A DNA stretch of 64,000 nt. Source: an uncultured Lachnospiraceae bacterium (GTDB lineage: Bacteria; Bacillota; Clostridia; Lachnospirales; Lachnospiraceae). The DNA is taken from contig CAJUIP010000004.1 of NCBI GenBank assembly GCA_910586315.1, positions 62,001-126,000 of the forward strand, in the 5' to 3' direction. This document shows, one piece after another, positions 44,750-53,009 of the stretch. How positions within the stretch are numbered: the first letter of the stretch is position 1; every line of letters starts with the position of its first letter. Below the pieces are notes generated by a model that was not told the origin of the DNA, did not search any database, and saw only the letters and a list, made by a program, of their open reading frames with translations. Both the position numbers and the translations under genes were made by a program.

Positions 44750-45354
44750 TATACAAAGCAGAAGAGTTAATGAAACTGAATAAGGAGAGGCAGGATAACG
44801 CTAAGATAATCAGAATGAAAGTCCTTGGCATGATATTGGCAGGTTATACCAAGAAAGAGATTGAGCAGAAATTAAGGTGTTCTCAAAGTACCATTAACAG
44901 GTCATTTCAAAGCCTGAGTCGTGAAGATTTGGAGAGCATGTATCACATGCACCGGAATTTGTTCCCAGGGGTATCCATACACGATATTACATTGTTCTGG
45001 AAGGCGGGATTTCTTTATTCCAAGTACCATGAGCTTCTTAAAACCAGAGAGACAGCTATGCCATCTTATCAGGCCCCGGAGAAAAAGAAGAGGATACGCC
45101 CAAAACCTAAATTTGGTTCAAGGGTTCAGGAGACGTCCCCCATCAGCCATGAGGAAAGAAAGCCGGAGGTTAGTCAGCCAGTTACTACCAGAGATTTGTT
45201 TGGGGAAATGCCAAGGCAGCTTGATGATGGTGTGAAGGAGCCTTTTGAAGAACGATACAGACGTGTTCGCCGTGAACAGCGGCGGGAACTTGAGAGACAG
45301 TGGTTTTACAGGGGTATTACAGAATCCAGTGATGAAGACAGCTTTAGTTATTAA
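44746..45354 (+). CDS. HTH protein
   Basis: 202 residues, ATGA overlap with the gene before. Residues 25-60 form a helix-turn-helix (MILAGYTKKEIEQKLRCSQS, TINRSFQSLSRE) like those of resolvases and sigma region 4. The rest is basic and Arg-rich (KKKRIRPKPKFG, RYRRVRREQRRELERQW), suiting nucleic-acid binding. Together with 44564 it forms a two-gene regulatory unit. The target is unknown. Confidence 0.7.
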   Translation: MIYKAEELMKLNKERQDNAKIIRMKVLGMILAGYTKKEIEQKLRCSQSTINRSFQSLSREDLESMYHMHRNLFPGVSIHDITLFWKAGFLYSKYHELLKTRETAMPSYQAPEKKKRIRPKPKFGSRVQETSPISHEERKPEVSQPVTTRDLFGEMPRQLDDGVKEPFEERYRRVRREQRRELERQWFYRGITESSDEDSFSY

Positions 45355-45466
45355 GATTTCTTTCTGACTGATTTCGGGCAAGAGATATTTTATTACGAGT
45401 GTTACTATTTGTTTTTGTTTGATTCAGGTGGATTTGAGTATCTGTCACGGTCAGGAGGTGATTTTG

Positions 45467-45940
45467 ATGTTCATTTGGGCATTGCCATTTCACGCTTTTC
45501 ATTATGAGTTGAAAGATGGCTCTGACATTGCCATATTTGCTTTTGACAATAACGATTCAACTTGTGATTTTGGAGACAGCATAAAACGTGTTATATGTAA
45601 GAACGTTAGTTGTGACTTTTCAAATCAAGAACAGGTGGAAAGCTATATTGCCAGGTATCTGATGGAGCGTGATATTCAGATAAAACAGCCCATAGGAGAG
45701 TTCTTCCATGTAAGTTGTATCCTCAACAGAGCCAGTAGCCTATTTGGAGGGGTATCAGTTTTTGAAAAATGTGTTGAATCAGACGCCCGCTTGCGAGTAT
45801 CTCACAGGTTGTTATGTGAATATGGCAAAGAAATCATTCAGTTAGAGGTAAGCAGTGACTATATTGAAGGTTTGAGTATTTGGGACTATAGGCAGTTGAA
45901 ATTAAATGCAGCACTCTTTTGGAGGAGTTACCATCAATAA
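45467..45940 (+). CDS. hypothetical protein
   Basis: 157 residues from ATG 45467 after AGGAGGTGATTTTG. Alpha/beta, slightly acidic; markers FIWALPFHAFHYELKDGSDI and SYIARYLMERDIQIKQPIGE. No family recognised and no membrane segment. Confidence 0.65.
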   Translation: MFIWALPFHAFHYELKDGSDIAIFAFDNNDSTCDFGDSIKRVICKNVSCDFSNQEQVESYIARYLMERDIQIKQPIGEFFHVSCILNRASSLFGGVSVFEKCVESDARLRVSHRLLCEYGKEIIQLEVSSDYIEGLSIWDYRQLKLNAALFWRSYHQ

Positions 45941-46303
45941 GTCAATATTTTACACGAGATGACAACGGAGAATGAGACAAATAAGCAGACAGAAAAAAGG
46001 AATCAGTTGAGCTATATCCTAATAGCCGAACTGATTCCGTTGTAAGAGCATTACTCTTAAGGATTAAGGGCGATTCAAGTTCTGTATTGGAGAATAGCTA
46101 CTGATTTATATAGTTGAGTTTGAGCCTTTGAGTTGTGAGAGAAAAATCAGAAGCTCAAGGTGGGGTTTAGACCTATCAATAAGCAAATGAAGTCATTCAG
46201 GTATCTCAAGTTGATTAAAGAGGTATAGGAGTTTGTAACATTTCTGGTAATTTAGCAGTATTTAATCCCCAGGGGTACTGAATTCTTTTAGGAGGTATTA
46301 GTT
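45941..46303 (+). other. intergenic region with overlapping hairpins
   Basis: GGAATCAGTT (45999) pairs with AACTGATTCC (46029), extended inward by GCTAT/ATAGC. ACAACGGA (45962) pairs with TCCGTTGT (46036) and shares bases with the first stem. The two pairings compete at their ends, as in an attenuator. A motif copy lies at 46270 directly before the ribosome site of the next gene. Confidence 0.5.
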
Positions 46304-46678
46304 ATGAATTTATCGGTGAGTCAGGTTGCCGAGATGTTCGCGGTAAACATAACAACTATTTATTCCTGGGACAAGAAGGGCATTTTAAAGCCAACCTGGG
46401 TATTCCCCGGCACCAAAAGCCGCAGGAATAGGTTCTATTCCGAGGAGTCTGTAAAAGCCTTATTTGAGAGTTGTTACCAATGCGAAAATAGAGATTTTAC
46501 CATGATATCTGTCAATGAGGTGGCAGATATGTTAGGGATATCAAAGCAGAGGGTATATGTTCTGGAGTCCAGGGGCGACATCTCAGCAGCCTGGGTATCC
46601 CCAGGAGGCAGACGGTACTACTCAAAGGAGAAAATCCAAGAGTTTTACAACCAGGGGTATCAGACAGACAAAAAATAA
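46304..46678 (+). CDS. double MerR-type HTH protein
   Basis: 124 residues made of two successive HTH units of the same kind: LSVSQVAEMFAVNITTIYSW with GILKPTWVFPGTKSR, and ISVNEVADMLGISKQRVYVL with ISAAWVSPGGRRYY. AGGAGG precedes ATG 46304. Two heads in one chain could bind a bipartite site as a monomer. The final turns of the motif give NQGYQ at the C-terminus. It is probably the product of a duplication of a gene such as 44564. Confidence 0.82.
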   Translation: MNLSVSQVAEMFAVNITTIYSWDKKGILKPTWVFPGTKSRRNRFYSEESVKALFESCYQCENRDFTMISVNEVADMLGISKQRVYVLESRGDISAAWVSPGGRRYYSKEKIQEFYNQGYQTDKK

Positions 46679-46757
46679 CGAGTTTCTATCCTAAATCATA
46701 TACGAGCCAATATGGATTACTACGATTAGAACGATGATTGAAAGGAGGAGAACTTTC

Positions 46758-46940
46758 ATGGAATCAGGAGTTGATTTGTTGACATCATATGATTTCGCAA
46801 AAGCCATTGGAGTCAGTGCCGCCACAGTTAAGAGATGGGATAACAATGGCACTTTAACTGCATATTTAGTTACCCCAGGAGGCTCCAGACGATATCATCC
46901 TAATCAGGTGAAAGAGTATTTCGAGAAGTACAAAAGATAA
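46758..46940 (+). CDS. small MerR-type HTH protein
   Basis: 60 residues from ATG 46758 after AAAGGAGGAG. LTSYDFAKAIGVSAATVKRW, DNNGTLTAYLVTPGGSRRYH, then VKEYFEKYKR. It is a third HTH gene within 2.2 kb and closest in sequence to the two domains at 46304. Confidence 0.78.
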   Translation: MESGVDLLTSYDFAKAIGVSAATVKRWDNNGTLTAYLVTPGGSRRYHPNQVKEYFEKYKR

Positions 46941-46987
46941 AGGGCGAGATTTTATACAAGATTGCTTTTAGCTAAGGAGATTTTATC

Positions 46988-47518
46988 ATGGTAAAACCAC
47001 AATTCAAGGTACTTCGTGTACTGCGTACTTTTAGCTTTTATGACTACCAAGGTAAGCGTTTAACCGTGAAGGCGATTTGGGATAATGCTGATAGGGCGAG
47101 ATGTACCATTGATATGGAAGGAGCCCCTGCTTGCTGGTACAAGTTGGCCTCCAAACAGTATATTGGGTACAAACATTCCATCAGGCAGGATTTGGTGAAG
47201 CTGATTCGAGAGTATCTGAAAAGCACCAGAACCGATGTATCCTCATTTGACATCATTGATGAGAGTCTTACGCTGATTGCGGGGTACGGCATTGATTCAA
47301 GAGCCAGTTGGCATAACGAGATAGCGATGAAATTTGGTATCCCTGAAGATGGCAGCCATCCTACCAAGACAGTGACTTATTTCGGCATCCCCAGGGGTAC
47401 TCAGGTTACAGCTTACTTCGATAACTGTGATACCCCTCGTTCTCTAGATAAAGATATTGCAGATTACCGAGGTTTAGTTTCTACATTCAGACAGCTAGTT
47501 CAGAGCGGTCAAGTTTGA
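46988..47518 (+). CDS. hypothetical protein
   Basis: 176 residues. Mixed alpha/beta, basic at the start. Markers: AIWDNADRARCTIDMEGAPA and KTVTYFGIPRGTQVTAYFDN. The site before ATG 46988 (AAGGAGATTTTATC) is good. No family recognised. Confidence 0.65.
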   Translation: MVKPQFKVLRVLRTFSFYDYQGKRLTVKAIWDNADRARCTIDMEGAPACWYKLASKQYIGYKHSIRQDLVKLIREYLKSTRTDVSSFDIIDESLTLIAGYGIDSRASWHNEIAMKFGIPEDGSHPTKTVTYFGIPRGTQVTAYFDNCDTPRSLDKDIADYRGLVSTFRQLVQSGQV

Positions 47519-47571
47519 CATCTCTAGTTATAAAAATCACTTAAAGATTCTCAAAGGAAGGGGTAAGCCAG

Positions 47572-47751
47572 ATGGACAAAGAGACAATCAATATGAAGAA
47601 TTTCGTGTTAGAAGATGATGACCCTAAGCTGATATCAGAGCAGAAGAAGCAGGAGACATACGCTATCATTGAGTGGGGACTGACAGGAGGCTTGCTGGTA
47701 CTTTTAGTTGCCGGAGTGTTTATATTGTGCCGGGTACTATTCCAGATATAG
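47572..47751 (+). CDS. small single-span membrane protein
   Basis: 59 residues. A polar, acidic N-terminus (MKNFVLEDDDPKLISEQKK) is followed by one membrane segment (LTGGLLVLLVAGVFILC). AAGGAAGGGGTAAGCCAG lies before ATG 47572. It precedes two further small membrane proteins (47892 and 48772), suggesting a small envelope-associated cluster. Confidence 0.6.
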   Translation: MDKETINMKNFVLEDDDPKLISEQKKQETYAIIEWGLTGGLLVLLVAGVFILCRVLFQI

Positions 47752-47891
47752 GAGTTAAAGGTGCAGGCACTAAGCAGCAAGACGATTTGGTAAAGACCAC
47801 AAAAGAGGCTTTATGCCAGGGGTACTGGAGACTGGCGGCCAGAGGCTAAGAAAGCAGCCAAGTTTATGTTATTAGGAGGCAAGATGGTATT

Positions 47892-48527
47892 ATGAGAGCA
47901 AATCTAGCAAGGGAGCAGCCCCCAGGGGTATCATCCACAAATGATTCAGGGGTATCGGAGGTCGGCCAGCAAACGCCGAGAAAGCCGAGGGCAGAACAAC
48001 CAGAGTATCCAGGCAATTCTCAATCATCCCCAGGGGTACTTGATGGTATGGACATTGAGTTTGAGGCTCTTTCACTGGAATCAGAGTCCAGGCACTTAGC
48101 AGTGCCAGTTACTATGCAAGACGAGAATTTCAGCAATATAGATATAGCAGTATCGGAGCAAAGGTACAAGGTGACAGAATTACAGCAGGAGGCTGTACCC
48201 TTTATCAAAGATGCAGTTGAGATAGAGGTGAAAAAAGCTGTCAAGAAGGATATTGGACATCGCTTAGATAAATATGAAAAACGGCGTAACCGGCGATTCA
48301 TGGCCAATATAATCGGTACTTGCATGAAGTGGGGTATCGCAGTTCTTATTGCTTTAACTATTTATGGAAATGTCCAGCTCCGCACGAGGATTATCCTAGT
48401 AGCTCAAGATGTGAGGGAGATGGTTACTTGTTTGCTTAACAATGAGGAAGTATCGTCAAATAAGCTGGTTGAGGATTTGTTCAGGGACTTGGGTGACGAT
48501 TTTGGCAAGGAGGAGCGAGAGAATTGA
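47892..48527 (+). CDS. membrane-anchored hypothetical protein
   Basis: 211 residues. The N-terminal 120 residues are polar with three motif copies read as GVS or GVL within 110 bp. A charged helix follows (EIEVKKAVKKDIGHRLDKYE), then one membrane segment (WGIAVLIALTIYGNVQ) and a C-terminal stretch LRTRIILVAQDVREMVTCLL. That last part is repeated almost residue for residue in the next gene. TAGGAGG precedes ATG 47892. Confidence 0.7.
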   Translation: MRANLAREQPPGVSSTNDSGVSEVGQQTPRKPRAEQPEYPGNSQSSPGVLDGMDIEFEALSLESESRHLAVPVTMQDENFSNIDIAVSEQRYKVTELQQEAVPFIKDAVEIEVKKAVKKDIGHRLDKYEKRRNRRFMANIIGTCMKWGIAVLIALTIYGNVQLRTRIILVAQDVREMVTCLLNNEEVSSNKLVEDLFRDLGDDFGKEEREN

Positions 48528-48771
48528 TTTGAGAAGCAGCAGACTCAGTGACTTACCTGCAGAGGCAGCGAGTATTATCAGGAGTTTGGTGTTATGGGAC
48601 ATCAGTTTAGAAGGCTTAAACATCAGATACTTTGGGTGGGACAGGCTCCGAGAAGGAGAGGTAAAGACTTCAAGGAGCCAATAAGTTCTACGGAGACAGC
48701 ATTGTATTCTTAAGCGGCTAAGGAGTCAGGGGTATCCGTGAAATAATCGAATCAGGAAGGGAGGTATTGAT

Positions 48772-49038
48772 ATGAAAGTCGGCTTGATTCTTATCAGTTT
48801 ATTGGTTTGTCTTGCATTGCTGACAGGCCCTTATATCAGATGGGGTATCGTCGCTTTTATTATTTTCATTATCTTTAAAAACGACCAGCTCCGCACGAGA
48901 GTCTGTGTGGTAGCTAAAGATGTGAAGGAGATCGTGATTTGCCTGATTAACAATAAAGAGGTATCGTTTGATAAGCTGGTTAAGGATTTGTTCAGCGAGT
49001 TAGATGACAGCCTGGATAACGAAGACAGGGCAAGTTGA
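48772..49038 (+). CDS. small membrane protein, paralogue of the preceding C-terminus
   Basis: 88 residues: two short hydrophobic segments (VGLILISLLVCLALLTGPYI and WGIVAFIIFIIF) and then QLRTRVCVVAKDVKEIVICL with NNKEVSFDKLVKDLFSELDD, clearly homologous to the end of 47892-48527. GGGAGGTATTGAT precedes ATG 48772. A tandem partial duplication; the family is unknown. Confidence 0.7.
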   Translation: MKVGLILISLLVCLALLTGPYIRWGIVAFIIFIIFKNDQLRTRVCVVAKDVKEIVICLINNKEVSFDKLVKDLFSELDDSLDNEDRAS

Positions 49039-49146
49039 GGAGTTCAGTTATAAATGGTTGAAGCAGACTTACATTAGAAGCATCTTATACAATAGTTGCG
49101 GTGATATTAGTTTTTTTCGCATATGAAAACAATTACATTTGAGATT

Positions 49147-49177
49147 GGCTCTCTGCTTTTGGGCAGAGAGCCTGTTT
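49147..49177 (+). terminator. Rho-independent terminator
   Basis: GGCTCTCTGC and GCAGAGAGCC pair perfectly over a short loop, followed by TGTTTT. Confidence 0.82.
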
Positions 49178-49260
49178 TAAGTTTTTTCGGTGATTTTTCA
49201 CATTTTCTAAACTATATGATTTGGGGCATGTATTCCTGGATATTGGTACTGCCCTGGAGA

Positions 49261-49494
49261 ATGGAAAACAGGTATCAGGTACTCATGAACCATAGGTTCC
49301 CCAGGGGTACTGTCCAGGATATTGGGAATTTGCCCTTGGAGATGAATTTGAAAAATCACATCTTATTTCACTTTCATAAGCGTCGGTTGGCTCCTAATCC
49401 AAGGGGTAAAAAATTTTTATATATTATAGAGAGGCGGTTCAAAAATGGTGAATATGTTATCAGAAGTTGTGAAGGCGGATTTTCGGAGTTATGA
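49261..49494 (+). CDS. small hypothetical protein
   Basis: 77 residues if started at ATG 49261. The frame is open back to 49123, but that part runs through a terminator hairpin and is unlikely to be coding. The segment MNHRFPRGTVQDIG resembles the start of DUF4314 proteins such as 41915. The ribosome site is poor, so start and even existence are moderately certain. It overlaps the next gene by 50 bases. Confidence 0.45.
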   Translation: MENRYQVLMNHRFPRGTVQDIGNLPLEMNLKNHILFHFHKRRLAPNPRGKKFLYIIERRFKNGEYVIRSCEGGFSEL

Positions 49495-49960
49495 CGGCAT
49501 GGTGGTTGAAGGTGCTTATACTACAAGTGAGGACGGCTGGGTACTGGTTCAGTCAGATTTGTTTGAGTGTCTGCTGTATAGCGGCATGGCATTTGAGTTT
49601 GCCGAGAAAGCATATGGTAAACGGATTATTCAAAGATATAACGGGAGTCAGCCACAGGAGTATATAGCAACCGGAGATCAGAGGCTAGATATTCTGGCTT
49701 TAATTATCAAAGGATATACGAAGGAGGAGGCAGCCAAAGCACAGAAGGTTTCCATCCGTTCAGTCGATACAGCTTTGGCATTTGCTCAATCGCTCAATGC
49801 TGGGCAGCTTTGTGCTCTGTTCTTTAATCATGGAGGTGATGCGTTTGCCGGAGTCAGCGGAGATGACCTTCGAGATTTCGTGACATGTGCATGTTCATAT
49901 CCCAGGTATCGGCGGGTATTGGATGAGAAAGTGGAGGCGGCTCTGAAGGAGGAGGGCTAG
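49445..49960 (+). CDS. hypothetical protein with HTH-like segment
   Basis: 171 residues. The middle holds a helix-turn-helix-like region (LALIIKGYTKEEAAKAQKVS, IRSVDTALAFAQSL) similar in layout to that of 44746. The first 60 residues are beta-rich. It may bind DNA. No named family. Confidence 0.6.
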   Translation: MVNMLSEVVKADFRSYDGMVVEGAYTTSEDGWVLVQSDLFECLLYSGMAFEFAEKAYGKRIIQRYNGSQPQEYIATGDQRLDILALIIKGYTKEEAAKAQKVSIRSVDTALAFAQSLNAGQLCALFFNHGGDAFAGVSGDDLRDFVTCACSYPRYRRVLDEKVEAALKEEG

Positions 49961-50344
49961 GTTTCCCAGGTTTAACTGTCATACGATGAGGTATTCCCCC
50001 AATTTATATAGGGTTTGTTACCACATTCAGGAGTAATGCTCTGTTACGCAAGATAACCAGGGGTATGCTGTTATTGTTCCGGCACACAACTAAGATAGAA
50101 CAGAATGAGAAGCCGGTTTAAAGGCCATTAAAACACACCAGGAAAGGGTTGAGATAGTTACTTCCGGGAATAGAGGTCAAACTATTCAATCCGGCACACT
50201 TTTAATTAAAGTCCGGGACATCTGGAGAAACAGGGGTTAATTGGTTAATCTACCTAATCCGGCACACAATTCTTTGTGAAAATTAGCCACTTTGAAATCT
50301 TGATGAAAAGAGCTACAATAACACACCAGTCGGAGGTGGTTATT
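49961..50344 (+). other. intergenic region with CCGGCACAC repeats
   Basis: CCGGCACACA occurs at 50079 and 50259 and CCGGCACAC at 50191, with further CCGG words between. One motif copy near 50060. A gene-free control region ahead of the amidoligase; the boxes may be operators. Confidence 0.5.
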
Positions 50345-51238
50345 GTGGCATCTGAAAAATATTTGCAGGATATGAAGGCTCAAAAGTTTGGGATAGAGAT
50401 TGAGTTTTCTTTTATAACGAGATATATGGCAAAAGAGGCAATATGCCGTGAATTAAACAGCCAAGATATGATTGACGCAAAAGGCAGAAAGTGGAAGATA
50501 GTCAATGATATCTCTATAGTTCCCAAAAGACGCACAGAAGATGGATCAGTTGTTGGTGCAGACAGCTATTACAGTGTTGAGTTGAATTCCCCCATTTTGG
50601 AGTATGACGATTTGGACTTATTGGGAGGGGTACTGAAAGCTCTCCGTGATGCGGGGGCTGAACCGTCTGAGGTTTGCGGGATTCATATACATGTCAGTGA
50701 AGATGGTCATACAGTACGCTCTTTGCGTAATCTGATTAATATGTTTATGCAAAAAGAGGATATTATGAAAGAGGCTTTTCAGATTGACGATACCAGACAG
50801 GAAATATATTGCCAGAATGTTAATAAAGATTTAGTTTCTAAGATTAATCGTCATAAGGCACGTACATTGAATGAGTTGTTTGACCAGTGGAACGAAGAAT
50901 ACTGTGGCAGATACAGAATGTTAAACATAGAGTCTTTATATAATCGGCTGGGTATTGAGTTCAGACTTTTCAATTCTACCTTAAATATGGAAGTTGTTAG
51001 AGCATATATTGTATTTTGCTTAGCGGTATCTCAAAAGGCTAAGACTATGCAGCGATCTGTGCCGATAAAGAGTAAGATGGATAATAACCGCTATGGTTGG
51101 CGTAATTTTTTAAACCGCCTTGGTTTGGCTGGAGATGAGTTTAAAGAAGTAAGGAGGCGGCTATTAATGCATGTATCTGGCGATGCCGCTTTTCATAGTC
51201 CAGAGAAATATGGCAGACGTAGGATTATAAGGTATTAG
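50345..51238 (+). CDS. amidoligase-family protein
   Basis: 297 residues. Matches the putative amidoligase family (related to the COOH-NH2 ligase/glutamine-synthetase fold): KFGIEIEFSF at the start, VELNSPILEYDD, GIHIHVSEDGHTVRSLRNLI and IEFRLFNSTLNMEVVRAYIV. The acidic and His residues in these stretches would bind ATP and metal. These enzymes are thought to form amide or peptide bonds on peptides or proteins. Usual partners (glutamine amidotransferase or cyclotransferase-like genes) are absent here. GTG 50345 follows GGAGGTGGTTATT; the open frame upstream to 50276 lacks a site. A terminator follows. Confidence 0.82.
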   Translation: MASEKYLQDMKAQKFGIEIEFSFITRYMAKEAICRELNSQDMIDAKGRKWKIVNDISIVPKRRTEDGSVVGADSYYSVELNSPILEYDDLDLLGGVLKALRDAGAEPSEVCGIHIHVSEDGHTVRSLRNLINMFMQKEDIMKEAFQIDDTRQEIYCQNVNKDLVSKINRHKARTLNELFDQWNEEYCGRYRMLNIESLYNRLGIEFRLFNSTLNMEVVRAYIVFCLAVSQKAKTMQRSVPIKSKMDNNRYGWRNFLNRLGLAGDEFKEVRRRLLMHVSGDAAFHSPEKYGRRRIIRY

Positions 51239-51240
51239 TT

Positions 51241-51283
51241 AAAATCTCCGCAATCAGATATTAGATGTTGCGGAGATTTTTTG
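51241..51283 (+). terminator. Rho-independent terminator
   Basis: AAAATCTCCGCAA pairs with TTGCGGAGATTTT, followed by more T. It may serve both strands, as it also lies beyond the end of the minus-strand gene at 51406. Confidence 0.88.
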
Positions 51284-51405
51284 TGTATGAACATTCAACA
51301 ATGGAGAAGGAATTTCACACAATAAGGTATCGTCCTAATTGATATAGACTCTGTTGCCGTACCCAGGAGTAGCCCTTACTAAGCCAGGGGTAAGGGGTAT
51401 CCTAT

Positions 51406-52194
51406 CTAACGAATTTTTATTTCATATGTATTTTCCTCATATTCTATTTCTAACACATATTTCCCGATTTGAACCGTTGTTCCGCTATCCACCGGATGAA
51501 AAGCTTTAGTTTCTGAATCAAAAAGGAAAAATTCATCTATCAGTTGGTTTTTCGTAGCGTCAAGAATATTGTTTATACAATTATCACAAAATAACCGCTT
51601 CATTCTGTGAAGGCTGACGATTCCCTTGCCGCAAGTTAGCTTGGCAGTTACGAGGTTATCGCTATATGCCCTCACAACCTGTATATTTGTCTGGCTTACC
51701 TCGTCATATCCAAAATTTGTGGAAACCCCGGTAAACCCATCTTCAGGGGTATCTCCCTTTTCATATAAGTCCAGGGAGTAGAGCATGCCAGTATTGGAGC
51801 CTATAAGGTAAGCCTGAGATGGGTAGTCTTTCATGCAGGTTGGGCAATGGTCGGCAGTGTTGGGAATATATTGGAGAAGCTCCTTGATGTCATTGTTGTG
51901 CCTGATGATAATCAAGTCTTTTCGAAGTTGCTCTGCAAGTTCATCATATTCATCGTTGGTTGCAGTAGACATGTAAGCGATAACAGTGTTTATAATTTCG
52001 TCAGTCTGTTGCTGAATACGGTGATTGGCTATGAGAGTGCCAGCCAAATCCCCCAGGGTACTCAAAGCCAATACAGTAAGGCAAGTCATAAACGAGCCAT
52101 ACCAGAGATAGCGTTTATCAGTCTGATTCAGGCTCCCTGGAGGGGTATCCTCATACTCCCATAAGATTTTCCATACATCTTTTAACCATTTCAT
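51406..52194 (-). CDS. membrane-anchored extracytoplasmic protein, only minus-strand gene of the element
   Basis: 262 residues. One membrane segment near residues 30-55 (LWYGSFMTCLTVLALSTLGD), then a 200-residue domain with CPTC and CDNC pairs and a beta-rich end (KYVLEIEYEENTYEIKIR). The early part resembles a PAS/Cache-like sensor, but this is only an impression. Transcribed away from the ribbon-helix-helix genes, with the shared control region 52195-52379. Two motif copies (near 51747 and 52142) keep the + orientation, so they are antisense to this gene. Confidence 0.75.
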   Translation of the reverse strand: MKWLKDVWKILWEYEDTPPGSLNQTDKRYLWYGSFMTCLTVLALSTLGDLAGTLIANHRIQQQTDEIINTVIAYMSTATNDEYDELAEQLRKDLIIIRHNNDIKELLQYIPNTADHCPTCMKDYPSQAYLIGSNTGMLYSLDLYEKGDTPEDGFTGVSTNFGYDEVSQTNIQVVRAYSDNLVTAKLTCGKGIVSLHRMKRLFCDNCINNILDATKNQLIDEFFLFDSETKAFHPVDSGTTVQIGKYVLEIEYEENTYEIKIR

Positions 52195-52250
52195 ACATTT
52201 TCACCTCGTTTTAATGTGGAGTGAGTAAACTAGATACAATTATACTATAA

Positions 52251-52281
52251 AGTGATGTCACTTAGCTGTCAAGTGACTGTA
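52251..52281 (+). promoter_or_regulatory. operator-like element 1, upstream of first RHH gene
   Basis: TGATGTCACTT followed by an imperfect inverted TGTCAAGTGA. About 24 of 29 bases recur at 52578-52606 before the second RHH gene. It lies between the divergent gene 52194 and the RHH gene and overlaps AT-rich promoter-like sequence (TATACT at 52242). Probably autoregulation. Confidence 0.6.
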
Positions 52282-52379
52282 TATTATTTCTAAGACATGT
52301 TGTACGATTTATCTATATCCAGGGGTATCCTCTTAAGGGGGTTGTATTTTGGAGGCATATCCCTAATCGGAGGGGAGAT

Positions 52380-52580
52380 ATGGCAACAAATAAGAAACCA
52401 TTCACCTTGCGTATGCCAGATGAGGTATTTGACAAGATAGGCTTTTTGGCTACCAGGGAGCATCGTTCTATCACTAACTACATAGAATATGTGTTATTGA
52501 AGCACTTGGCAGAGATTGAGGCTCAATATGGCGAAATACCGCTTGAAGGAGGCAAAAGCTGGTCTGATAAAGTAAAATGA
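52380..52580 (+). CDS. ribbon-helix-helix (Arc/CopG-like) DNA-binding protein
   Basis: 66 residues. A short beta strand (KKPFTLRMPDEVFDKI) and two helices (GFLATREHRSITNYIEYVLL) give the RHH fold of Arc, TraY and CopG. The GGAGGGGAGAT site supports ATG 52380. A paralogue follows 68 bases after its stop. Such proteins act as autorepressors of plasmid copy number, toxin-antitoxin or transfer genes; here the duplicated operator points to autoregulation of both. Confidence 0.8.
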   Translation: MATNKKPFTLRMPDEVFDKIGFLATREHRSITNYIEYVLLKHLAEIEAQYGEIPLEGGKSWSDKVK

Positions 52581-52606
52581 TGTCACTTGACAGTCAAATG
52601 AATGTA
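52578..52606 (+). promoter_or_regulatory. operator-like element 2, upstream of second RHH gene
   Basis: Second copy of the element at 52251, same length and spacing, beginning inside the stop region of the first RHH gene. Confidence 0.6.
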
Positions 52607-52663
52607 TAAAATCCCCTGAGTTTGGGCTAACATAGTTCCATATACAAAATGGAGGATATAGGT

Positions 52664-52849
52664 ATGGCTACAAATAAACGTGTGTTCACTTTGCGTTTAT
52701 CCGATGAAGTGTTTGATAAGATAGGTACTTTGGCTACGGCAGACCACAGATCAATGACTAATTATATAGAATATGTATTGATTCAGCACCTGGAACATAT
52801 TGAGAGGGAGCATGGAGAGGTGCAGATTAAATACGAAGATAGCAACTGA
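52664..52849 (+). CDS. ribbon-helix-helix DNA-binding protein, paralogue
   Basis: 61 residues counted from ATG 52664 (frame open from 52649). NKRVFTLRLSDEVFDKIGTL and ADHRSMTNYIEYVLIQHLEH align with the upstream protein at about 60 percent. Likely to form homo- or heterodimers with it. A terminator follows at 52854. Confidence 0.8.
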   Translation: MATNKRVFTLRLSDEVFDKIGTLATADHRSMTNYIEYVLIQHLEHIEREHGEVQIKYEDSN

Positions 52850-52853
52850 GGCG

Positions 52854-52879
52854 AGGACATCCGATGGATGTCCTTTTTG
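52854..52879 (+). terminator. Rho-independent terminator
   Basis: AGGACATCC and GGATGTCCT pair perfectly over three bases, followed by TTTTTG. A motif copy follows at 52887. Confidence 0.88.
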
Positions 52880-53009
52880 AGTACCCAGGGGTATCCGTCA
52901 GTTGCTGTTTGTTATTTCAGAACGGCAATTTAAATGAGTTTTTGACACATATCGATGATTTCCACCTATCCTATTTAACAAAACTTATAAAGGATCGGAG
53001 GTATTCATT

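Noticed and set aside
49123..49260. Upstream coding extension of the small gene at 49261
   Set aside because: It runs through a perfect terminator hairpin (49147-49172), so coding is improbable.
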